This document shows positions 49,401-61,400 of a DNA stretch of 64,000 nucleotides, in pieces. Position numbers and translations under genes: made by a program. The stretch spans positions 9,362,633-9,426,632 of the forward strand of contig JAKGHH010000006.1 in the NCBI GenBank assembly GCA_022828595.1, read 5' to 3'. The stretch comes from Nelumbo lutea. Lineage: Eukaryota; Streptophyta; Magnoliopsida; Proteales; Nelumbonaceae. Each line of letters opens with the position of its first letter. Position 1 is the stretch's first letter. Under the pieces are notes generated by a model. The model was given only the letters and a program-made list of their open reading frames with translations. It had not been told where the DNA came from and ran no database searches.

Positions 49401-52400
49401 GTAGGAGCAGTTGCTCTGATGGACAACACCATATTCTAACAAATACGAGGCAAAATGTCTTTCAAAAAATTCCCTGGCATTGTCAGATTTGAACACCTTT
49501 ATTCTTGTTCCAAACTGTGTTAGTACCATTTGATGAAAATGCCTCACCAAGGATGGTATTTCATCGCGGGATTTCATCAGGTAAATCCAAGAGTATCGGG
49601 AGAAATCATCCACAAATAGGAGAAAATAGCGATAGCCTCCCATAGAAGGAACATGGTAAGGGCCCCACATATCCGAATGAATAACATAAAAAAAAGAACA
49701 TCTTTTATTACTAGGTTTAAAAGAATGTCTACAATGCTTTCCAAGTTGACAACCTTCACACTCTAGAGTTGATAGACTAACAGACTCAAAGAGTTTTGGA
49801 AACAAAGAACTCAAAGAAGAAAAAGATAAATGGCCCAAACGATTATGCCAAAGCATAATCTGACTCACAGATCCTGACTCACTGTCCCTGCTAACATGAT
49901 GACTCTGGTGAGGGGGAAGAACATCCAGGAGGTAGATTCCATTCACTTCACGACCACTCCCAATCGTCCTCTTTGAATCCAGATCCTGCAAAATACAACA
50001 TCCAAGAGAGGTCCCTCTTTACCTCAAGTGGAAACATAATTTGCAGTGACATGTGAATTACCTGTGTGAGCAAAGGAGGTAGAGTGAGCTCCACCAGTGC
50101 TACCTGTACCTTGTTGTCTGCTTGTGGTTGAACTGGAACTAGCTGTATCCCGCTGGTTCAGAAGTAGCCCATACCTCTCAAGTTCGGCCCTTACTGCAGC
50201 AGCTGCAACAGACTCCAAAGCAGCTATAGTAAGAGGGGCCGGAGTGTCACCGGTAACTTCCATGTGCGCATTTCCCTTCTTATTATTCAATCTAGTCGGC
50301 ACAAGATGTGGGTAAAGCTTCTAGCAAGTATCTCTTGTATGTTTAGGCTTCTTACAGTAGTCACAAACCAAGTCTCTTTTGTCTTCCTTCTTGATTTCAC
50401 CGCCACTTTGTTTGGGTTTCACAACACTTACCATGGCAAACTGATAAGAAATTTGGGTTTTCATCATCACATTCCTCTTGCACTCCTCTCCTGACACAAA
50501 AGCATATGCTCGGGAGAGAGTGACACTATCCCTGGAAAGAAGATGCTGTCGTGCAATATCATACTCAGGGTTAAGGCCAGCAAGGAATTCAAACACCCTA
50601 TACTTCTCTAAATGTCTTTGATAGGTAGCTGCATCCTTGGTGGTTTCCCAAGCAAAGGTTTCCAAATGGTCAATCTCCTGCCACATGGTCTTAAGGGCTG
50701 AAAAATAGGCTGCAACAGATCTATCTCCCTGCCTTGTAGCAATAATCTGATTTCTTAGCTAATAAGCCCTAGCAACATTCTCCCTTTGTGAATAGGTTTC
50801 TGCAACCCCATCCCATATCTCCTTAGCAGTATTTGCCCATAAGAAATTTTTACTTATATGTGGCAACATGGAATTGCACAACCAAGTCATCACCATATAA
50901 TTTTCCTGCACCCATCGGGAGTTGATAGTTTCGGGTTACACCTCTTCACCAGTGATATACCCTAATTTCCCATGAGCTCCAATGGCCATCTTTGCAGATT
51001 GTGACCATTCCAAGTAGTTTGCACCATCCAATCTAACTGTAGTAATGGTTCCAGCCCCGAAGGGGTCTCCAACACCCCCTCCCACTGGTCCCATTTCACT
51101 CCCGGGCTTACTTTCAACTTTGTGGCCCTCCATGCTTCTCAAAAAAGGTAAAGAAAATAACTAAAATTTGCAGCAAGATCAAACAAGACACCTTTTGGAA
51201 CCAACAACACTTTCTTGGTGTTCTGGGCTTTCTTCCCACAAATGATTCTTTTTCTATGGGATGGGAGAAGAGAGAGAAGACAACCGCCCTCTCTAGAAGC
51301 CTCCAAACCATGTGGGACTTGAATCACTCCTTACAAAAAACTCCAAGGAACCTTAAAAAACTAGGGCGCCTCTTCCTAGGTCAAATTTGAAGAGTCCAGC
51401 AAAAACAGGACTCTTCCCCTTTCTCCAGTTTTTCCTGATTCTAATGAGAAACCCTAGACCAGCTACAGGACACACAGATCCATCAAGAAAATCCAAAAAT
51501 TGGGCTTACCTGAGAGCTTCGATCAACCTCTTAAATCACCATGCAGTCGGCTGATCTAGGGCTGCATGAGAGAACAACTTCAAGAACCTTCAACCTGCTC
51601 TGATACCAAGTAGAGATCACTATTTGCTGATTCGGTCAAGCTTCTTGTGAAAGAAAGAGGAGGAAGATGAAGATTTCAGCAGTAGAGAGGGAAGGAGAAG
51701 AAAAGAGTAGGAGGCCAACTAGGATTATGAGAAACTTAACCCTAGCCGCCAGCCCCTCATTATATTTATATTTAACTTAAAGATGAGATATTACAAAGAT
51801 GCCCTTAGTAGGGCGGCTACTAAAACTGAATAGTCACAACTTTTAAAAATAAAAAACTAATGGGCCTAAGGCCCAACAACTTCCTAATTAATAAAAGCAA
51901 ACTAAAGACAAACTGGGCCACTCAACAAAACAAACTGGGCCACTCAACACTATCCATCCTTGATGGGGTCTTCCTGGAGCTAACCAAGGCAGACAATAGA
52001 ATCTGGACACTCACTCCCTTGGCCTTGGGTTCCTTCACCTGTGCCTCAAGCTCTATTACAACCTTCTTCTTTTGGACTGACCTTCCCTGTTAAAGAGGTG
52101 TGGTGTCAACCTATACCTCCGAAGGTTGGGAGTTTCTGTTGGGAAGCCTTTTTGGAAAGAGTTAATACATGAGATTTGCTTCAAAAGAAAATACCTAATA
52201 GTTGTTTGTCTCCTCATTGGTGTGCCCTCTGTAAAGCTGATGGTGAATTTGGATACCACTTACTAATTTCCTATCAGTTTGCTAAATTCATTTGGGAGTG
52301 GTTTACTTCTCTGTTTGTGTGCATGTGGACTCCCCCTTTGAATGTGCAAAGCTTATTCACATCTACTCCTAATTGGTCTACAAAAAGGGCTAAGATTATG

Positions 52401-55400
52401 TGGTGATGTGTTAGGGCTGCAGTTTGTTGGACTATTTGGGAAGAGAAAACTCATGAATTTTTTCAGAAAAGGAGAGAGGTTTGGAAGTAATATCGGAGGT
52501 TACCCATATTAGGGTGATACATTGGTTGAAAACTTTGGACATGTTTGTAGATTTCTCAGTAGATGAGATGCTAAGAAAGTGGAAGTAGATTGCAGAATCA
52601 GCTTTAGCTAAGAAGGTTTTGAGCTCTTGTTGGACCCCTCCACCTCACGGTTTTACTAAACTGAATTTTGATGGAAGCAGTATGGGCAATCCAGGGCCAT
52701 TTGGAATAGGGGGAGCCATAAGAGATGAAAAAGGGAATCTATTAGCCATGTATTCTGGTCCAATTGGGGTGGGAGACTCCTTGAGGGCTGAAATAATAGC
52801 AGTTCTTGAAGGGGTACAAAGGGCTAAAGACATGAATATCAATAAATTGATCATAGGAGATTCCGAAATTGTGGTGAATTGGCTAAAAGAGGACAACTCT
52901 AGGCTTTGGAATTACAGCAATGAAAAGAGGAAATTTAAGTGGCTGGCTAAGGACTTTGAAACTCAATGTACATGGGTAAAGAGAAATGCAAATTCATTGG
53001 CAGATGGTCTAGCTAGGCAGGGGGTGAACAGAAACTCTATTTTTTGGACTGTGTTGTAATTGCTTTTTATTTTAGGTGTACCTTGACTGTATTCGGGAGT
53101 TAAGATTGTTTAGCTCCCTTGCTATGTAATCGTCTCAATCTTTTAATAAAGTTCATCGTTATTGATAAAAAAAAGCAACTCATAAATTTGGCCTCTCTAT
53201 CTGAAACAATAGTATTAGTTAGGCAATGCAAACACACAACTTCCTTAAAGAATAGTTGTGTTATGTGTACAGCATCAGGTGTCTTGCTACAAGGAATGAA
53301 ATGAGCCATTTTGGATAAGCGGTTAACCACAACATAAATGGAATCATGCCTCGGTAAAAAGATGAGAGATGGTGAGAGATGGTTGGTTCTAGGGAGGAAT
53401 AGCACAAAATCCATGCTTTGTTCTAGGGTGGTTGCAGGATAATGAGTAGCTCTGTGGTCTCATAGAAATGAATTAAAGATATTTAAATGGCTGACTAGAG
53501 GCTTGGATGTGAGGGTTTGAATTGGTACAAAGGGAAGTGAATAGCATGCTTGATGTTTTAGCCACATAAGTGGTAGGAAGAGATCATTTATTTTGGATGC
53601 AACAGTAGGAAAGTAAAAAGATGAGAGATGGGTCCTTATCCCTTCGAAGGGTGAATGTATATGTACATTATTCTTGTAAGGGCAGTGCAATGCATGAGGC
53701 TCCCGCTAATGCAGGGGTTTGGGGAGGGACTGAAGTACACAGCCTTACCCCTGCACATACAGTGAGGCTGTTTCCATATATGTACATTATTCTTAATTAA
53801 TAAAATTAATTTGATCATAAAAATAATAAGAATATAAGGGCCTGTTCATTTGCTCTGAAGTCTGACATCTGAAAGTGCAATAATTACATTAAGAGGTATA
53901 TTGGTATTGGTGAACTTTTCTTTCCTCTGAACTCTGAATGTAGGGAATGTTGTTCTGAACTCTGAATTCTGAATTCTGAAAATTATCAAATATCCATTTT
54001 GACCCCATATATGAGAGTTTTTATTTGTCTTTTTTGGGGGTATCATTGGAAAACAAAAACTTGTATGATTGCACTTTAAGAGATGGGGGATAAGAGGAAA
54101 CGAACAACCATTTTTCTCTTAAAGTTAAAAGATTTCTCTTAAGAGATAAGAGTTAAGAGGAAACGAACAGGCCCTAAGTAGTTGTTCAAAAAACACGGAT
54201 GCAAGGTTTCTAGATGAGTCCTTTGTATTTCTTTACTGGAAAGCTGAGCATATGTAGTCTAATATTTTTTTGATCAGAAACACAAAAATTGATTCATTAA
54301 ATTCAAAAAGAAGATATAAACAAGAACTCGTGAGCAGAAACAACATGCCCAAGAAGAACTATCCCAATATTTAGAAAACAGCCCAGAATATGGATTGTCT
54401 CTGAATTCCTTGTTTAGCTAAACCATCGGCCATACTGTTTGCAGATCTCTTAATCCTCTTTATTTGAACTATCATGTCTTTATATATCTGTTTGAAGTTC
54501 TTGAACTCATTCCTTAGCTTCCATATTACTTTTTCCCCTTTTCAGCCAACCCACAACTATTTTTGAATCACCTTCAATAATCAGCCTATCAATCCCCATT
54601 TCTTTAGCTTTCTCTACTCCATACACTGCTGCCATCAGTTCTGATCTCACCACATCTCCATGCTGAACAGGACCTGAATACATGGCTAGAATGTTTCCAT
54701 CTTCTTCCCTAATTACCCCACCAATACCTGTTGGGCCAGGGTTGCCCATGCAACTACTATCAAAGTTTAATTTCTTCCACCCAACACATGAAAGGCTGTC
54801 TCACCATAAAACTTACATTAGAAGCACCAACTTGGGGACAAGCACCAATTGGTCTTTTCCTTTGAAGCAATTCACAGGTGTTAACGGAGCCATGAAACAC
54901 TTCCTAATAGAAAACATTGACTTTTGGAGGAATAGGCCGAGATCAAATCTCCTTAATAAGGAAAGGAGAGCGGGAGGTGGCTACAAGAGAATTCATAAAA
55001 GATTTGCAGGACAATGGCCCTGATTGATTGTGGGCCCACACTCTAGAATCTGAACCCCTCCTCCTCAAAGCCCAGAGTTATCAAATACAGGTTTCCTTTG
55101 AAACTAGAGAGATCAAAGAGAGAAGGAAAGACCTCTTATGTAGTCTAATATTAACAACTTATACTTTGCACTGAAACTGTTGTATTATTATTATTATCAG
55201 CAACACAGAAGAGAATTCTTTGTACTGAAACTGTTCTGTTTCTATATCATCAAGTTTTGGAGTTTTGGATGATGCACATGGGCTGCAATATTGTTTGTAT
55301 TGTCAGGATTTTTCATACATGTAAAATAACCTTCTATTACATCTGCTTAGTTGATGATTAAGCATTTTTTTCTGAACAAGCTGATTGTTGAAGGAAATTC

Positions 55401-58400
55401 CAAACTAATGGTGGATTGGCTAGAGTCTGCAAAACTGTTATTAGGGCTTATAAGGATGAAATTAAGAAGCTTAAGTGGTTAACCAATACTATGACAGTGA
55501 GTGTGCATTGGGAAAGAAGGTTTGCAAATAACCTGGTTCATTTTTCTAGCTAAACAAGGGGTGTATAGGGGTCACTGGATCAGTTATATTGGGTTCAATA
55601 ATAATGCTTTTTTAGTTTTCTATGGATGAGGTGAACCTCACACCTCTCCCTTGGGATGTTTGTAATGATGTATAATAGTGATCTTCTGATGAAATTTAAG
55701 TTACTTATCAAAAAGGTTTAGCATTTCTTCTGTTCTCTTTTTCTTTGTGAAGCATATATTTGTGAATGAAAGAAAATTGATACATTTTCTGCCTTATTTT
55801 TCTTCAAGTTCTTTTTTTTTTTTTTTTAATTTTTTAAGCTATCGACTTTTGTTGTCACTTGCTTTCCTTCTCAATATCACATCACGAGGAATCTCTTGAA
55901 CTTTTTCCTGCAGTGATGATTTGTCTCTTGAAGGACTTCAAGAAGAACTGGAAGAATGTAAGAATGATGATGTAAGTAATCAACGTTTTATTTTCTTTTA
56001 GGTCTTACTGGCCTTATGAAGCATTATATTGTTTTTCTGATAGACATTCTTTCATGAGAAATTAACAGTTCTATAAAAAAGAAAAGCAATTTTCTGAATC
56101 AATGATATCTTGAATATAATATATTATAATTTATAAATATTTAAATGATATCAGATAATCTAATTATTTGCAAATATCTTTTCATCTATCCAAATATCTA
56201 TCTACTCATTTGCTTCAGACATATTTTTTGTTTTTTCATCAGAAACAACAACAACATTCATTGCATGAACGTGCATAAAACCCACGAAACAACAAGTACT
56301 CACTTCTTAGGACGATTGGTTGATTTACATACTACTAATCTAGAATCTAGACTCTAGACCCTCCTTAGTCTCCTGCTCTTTTATTGATAAAAAATGGTAC
56401 AGGAAAATAGAAGGCTCAACTCAAAACAGTTGTCCATGGATCCCTTGACCAAACTGATCCATGTTATTGAGCCTGTACTTTGGCCCAACTCCTGGTATTC
56501 TTGTGTCCCTAGAAGCTCCTTCCTCCTCTGTCCTTTGTGGCTCTTCCCTTCAGCAAATGTTCCTGATTTTGTAGGTTCTTTCCTTTCGTCCCACCAGGGA
56601 TAATAGTCTCTCCTTGTCTCGCCCTAGCATCAGGTTCAGCTCTTTCCTGTGCCAGTGCCTTTCTTCTCACTTCTGTGTAATTGTGAAGCAAGTTCGCTAA
56701 GGAAGAAAGCACTTTCTTTTTTAGTTAGGTGGAGACTCTTTTGTGATTATAGTGGAGGGCAGTGTTCTGAAAACTGTATTGTATTGTAAATCGTAGAGAA
56801 AATTGAATTGAAAACTTGTAAAAAATAAAATATAGATATGCTAAAGGCAAAAAATATATAGAAAAGTGATTCTATCCAAATTTTAATCCATATCTACCAT
56901 GTATGAACCTACATCAACAGAATTTACCACTTACACAATAGAAGTCTTAAGATGATATAATCAAGTTTGACTTGGAAGTCAAATAACCCACATGCCATGA
57001 CTCTTTATCCTATATATGATGGAAAATAAACTCAATATATGGTTTAAATAATGTAAATAAGTTAATTTCTAGTAAGCTCTTTAAAACAAGTCACCTTTGA
57101 GGCTTTGACAAAATAAATATTAACAAAATAAAATGACAAAGTAGAGAACTAATTCTTAATTGAATTGATTTGAATCGTAAGAATTGTATAAATCATAAGA
57201 TTTTTGCAAAAAAGGATTCGAACATAAGATTCAAATCGAAACCCTTGGGATTTGTGATTCAAATCATGAATCGTATCGTAAATCATAAGATTTTAATGAC
57301 ATTGGTAAGGGAAGAGAAGAAACACACTTGTAAGAGAAACTGCCTGTGAGTGGTTAGCTGGTGGAGGTTGAGACATAGTGACAGACATGGCGGTAGAGGG
57401 AGAAAGGAAACACTATGCGAATGACACACTTCCACTTGAAACACTTCAGGAGGAAGGTTTCTTCAAATTTTAAATTTTCAAATGTCAAATTTCAATCAGT
57501 TTTTTTTTTTATCAGAAACGATAACTTTCATTAGAGATAAATTAAATTGAAACAGTAGTCAACCCTTATTAGAAGAGGTTGATCCAATAAACATCAAATA
57601 TTACAACACTGCCCAATAAAGTCTCTCCCTTACAGTCCCTTGTTTTGCTAGGGCATCAGCAAAACCATTTGCTGATCTCCTTACCCACTTGAAACAAACA
57701 CCCACCTCCCTTGTTATTCTAAGAATTTCCCTTATCAACTGTCTATATTGCCAAATTCCTAGCTGCCCTGATTGTATCCACCCAATTACCAATTTGGAGT
57801 CTCCCTCTATCTCAATCTGCTGTAGCCCCAATTGTTTGGCCAGTTTTACACCTTGATGTAGTGCCAAGATTTCTGCTCTTAAGGAGTCTCCAACTCCTAC
57901 TGGACTTGAATATAGAGCTATTATCTTGCCTTCATTATCTCTGAAAACACCTCCTATTACTAGATGGGACCGGATTTCCTATAGAGCTTCCATCAAAGTT
58001 CAGTTTCACCCTTTGTTGTGCCGGTGGGGACCAAACTTCCTGTATAATAGCTTTGGAAGTAGTAGTAGATGCCACAATACCCCAACTTCTATAAATGTAT
58101 CAGCTGATAAATCCTTAAAAAGATCATAGGATTTCAACCAATGGATAACCTTATTAGTTCTCCTTAACCTCTTGGATCTACAACTACCTTTGAAGATCCT
58201 ATTGTTTCTTTCCTCCCACATTGACCACAATACAGTAACTCTAGTGGCTCTCCACATAATCCTTCCACGAACCGTTGGTTGCCTGCAAAAAGTTGGACCA
58301 AAGAGGTTCACCATGCTCGAGGAGGGATTCTAACTGCAGCTAAAGAGAGAAGAGAACCAAGACCAAATAAAGAACACAAAGGGACATGAGATTAGTAAAT

Positions 58401-61400
58401 GTGAAATTGTCTCACCAGAACCCAAACAGAGACAACAAACACGGGGGGAGTGGCACATATTTGGCCTCTTTTTTTGCAATAAATCCAAGGTGTTGATTTT
58501 TTGGAGTGCCACTTCCCAGCAAAAGGCCTGAATTTTTGGGGGTACAGGGCTACCCCACACCTCCTTTGAAGTAAAGTTCCCTACAAGGTTAGCGGTCTAA
58601 AGCAAAATGTTATAGAAAGAAGAGCAATTGAAAAAACCAAAAGGGGAAGGTTTCCAAATTCTGCTATCTCTACAAGACTGATTAAGAAATACTTCCCCTA
58701 ACTAAGTGATCAAATCATCAACCATCCCCATTTCAGAATCCCTTAGACCTCTTCTCAAGCCCAAATCTCAGGAGTTATCAACTAACACTGAAGAGATCAC
58801 TTTTCTTTTGTTTTCAGACAAGGAATAAATAGAAGGGAAGGAAATCTATCTCTAAGGGAGTTTTCACCAACCCAAACATCTTCCCAAAACAAGACTTTAT
58901 TTCAGTGCAAACATCATATTTGAAATAAGGGAGTATAAGAGGCAAAATACCTTGAATGGCTTTCCAAGGAGAACATTGAGAAGCCCCAGGGTCGCTTGCA
59001 TCCCAACCGTTATTTGCCAATCCATGAATACTAACAATCACTCTAGACCAAAGTCTGTCCTGTTCCATCGGTAGTCTAAAAATCTGTTTCCCCAGCAGAG
59101 CCGTGTTTCTTAATCTTATATTTCCTAACCCAAGGCCTCCATCGTCCCTTCTCCTAGAAGCCACCTCCCACTTCACTAAGTGATCCTTCTTAGTATCCCT
59201 TGGTTCCCACAAGAAATCCCTCATTATCTTCTCTAATTGGTTAGCTACTTTCATTGGTACTCTAAAGGTAGACAGGAAATAAACTGGTAGGTTGGCCAAG
59301 GTTGACTTGATTAAGGTTATCCTACCCCCTAAAGAGATGTAATTCCTCTTCCAATTTGCTAACCTCTTGGAGAATCTTTCAATCACAGGGTACCAAAAAC
59401 TCTCAACCATTGGGTTCCCTCCCAGTGGTAGTCCCAAATATTGTAAAGGCCAGTCCCCCACTTCACACCCCAAAATCCTAACTAGGGAATCTACCACACA
59501 ACTTTTTCCCCAGTTCACTTTAAGATTGGACTTCTTTTCAAACTGAAGCACTAGACTCTTTAAGTTTCGTAATTCCCCTTCCTTCCCGTCACAAAACAAG
59601 ATGATGTCATCCGCAAATTGTAAGTGTGTGATGACCACCTCCTCCCTACCAATCCTCCAACCTCTTATCAAATTGTTAGCATCAGCCCTTGAAATCATGG
59701 CACTCAAAAAATCAGTTACTAGGGTAAAGAGGAATGGGGACAACAGATCTCCTTGCCTAATACCCCTCTTTGTAGGAAAGAAACCCCTAACTACACCATT
59801 CACTAGTATTGAGAAACGACATGAAGAAATGCATTCCTTCTCCCATTTGCACCATCTCTCCCCAAATCTTTTCCGCTTGAGAACCTCTATTTAAATATCC
59901 CAGTCCACCATGTCATATGCCTTTTCAAGATCCAATTTGCAAACCAACCCCTTTTCCTTTCTCCTCCTCTTCACCTCAACACATTCATTGGCAATAAGTA
60001 TTTGATCTACAATTTGTCTTCCTTCTACAAAGGCCCCTTGATAGGGTGAGATTAGAGATGGGAGAATCTTTTTTTAATCTTAGCGCTAGGACCTTAGAGA
60101 TGATCTTATACCTGCTTCCCACCAAGCTTATAGGTCTGAAATCCTTTGGTTGGAGAGCGTCCTTCTTCTTAGGAACCAAGGCCATAAAAGTTGCATTTGC
60201 TCCCAAGTTAAAATTGCCTCTGTCATAGAACTCTTCAAAAACCTCCAACATATCCTCTCTAATTATCTCCCAACAATCTTGATAAAAGGCCATTGAAAAA
60301 CCATAAGGCCTAGGAGCTTTACATCGATCCATGGAGAAGATTGCATTTCTCACTTCTTGGGCCTCAAATCTTTTTTCCAAAGATTCCAATAAGTCACTAT
60401 TTTCCACCCACCACTCCAAGTCCTCTAAGCTCTCATTAGGTCTCCCTGGGTTGTCATACACTAATTTGAAGTGATTAACCAAAGCTTGAGCTATATCCTC
60501 TTCCCTTGTGAGCAATTGGCCATCCCACTCCAATTTTGAAATAGAATTCTTCCTTTTCCTCCCATTTGCCAACCAATGAGAACCTTGTATTGATGTCCCC
60601 TTCCTTTAGCCATTTGCACATGGTTTTTGCCTCCAACTTATCTCCTCCTTCCTAAGATCTTCTAGTTCCTGTTTCAAATTCCATCTTTCCACCCTACCCT
60701 CCTCCCCCAACCTTCTTTCAACTTCTAGTCCATCTAACTCCTGCACTCTTAGACTGATTTTCACTTTCCTTTCCTCTATTCTACCAAAAACTTCTTTGTT
60801 CCAAATCTTGAGTCTAGCTTTCAAGAGTTGTAGTTACTTGTAAAACGTATACCCCTTCCATTGGAATTCCACTTGGTCCACTTCCCACCATTCTTTTACC
60901 TTATCTAGAAACTCTGGATGAAGTAACCACATATTTTCAAACCTAAAAGGGCACGGGCCTCCATCCACTCTTTCTTGAGACAATCTGATTAGGCAATGAT
61001 CTGAAACAGGTCTCAGCAATGCTGTAACACCTAAAATCCCCCATTCAGCTTCCCAATCCACTGTAAAGAGGAACCTATCTAAATAACAACAGGTAGGGAT
61101 TTCTTGGAGGTTTGACTAGGTAAAATTTGCTTGCTGAAGAGAGAGGTCCCGCAATTCAAAATTCTCCACAAAGAGATTAAACTTCCTCATGCTAGATGTA
61201 ATCCTATGACTGGGGTTATTGAACTCATTCAAGAATCTTATTACGTTGAAATCTCCACGCAAACACCAAGGGACATCCCACAAACCCCTAACGGCTACTA
61301 GTTCTTCCCCAAAACCTTCCCTTTCCCTATAAGAGGTGAGACCATAGACATTAGTTAACACCTAAGCCCACCCATCTTCCTTTCTCTTCAGTTTTATTGA

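Larger units (their letters stand above)
46661..51949 (-). mobile_element. Young Ty1/copia retrotransposon in VPS52 intron 2
   Basis: 5,289 bp with a 5-bp target duplication, ctatc, at 46,656-46,660 and 51,950-51,954. LTRs of 342 bp (46,661-47,002) and 341 bp (51,609-51,949) differ at roughly ten positions. Primer site TGGTATCAGAGC (minus) at 51,597-51,608. Polypurine tract (plus ctccccctcaagttggg) at 47,003. Domain order on the minus strand is gag, zinc knuckle, integrase, RT, RNase H. The frame is broken by a few stops between the blocks, so it cannot now act on its own. It lies antisense to VPS52 and inside a LINE. Confidence 0.96.

Noticed and set aside
53676..53776. Possible tRNA gene
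   Set aside because: The tRNA-like text cannot be folded by eye into a cloverleaf with an anticodon arm and is flanked by a target duplication, so a SINE is the better reading.
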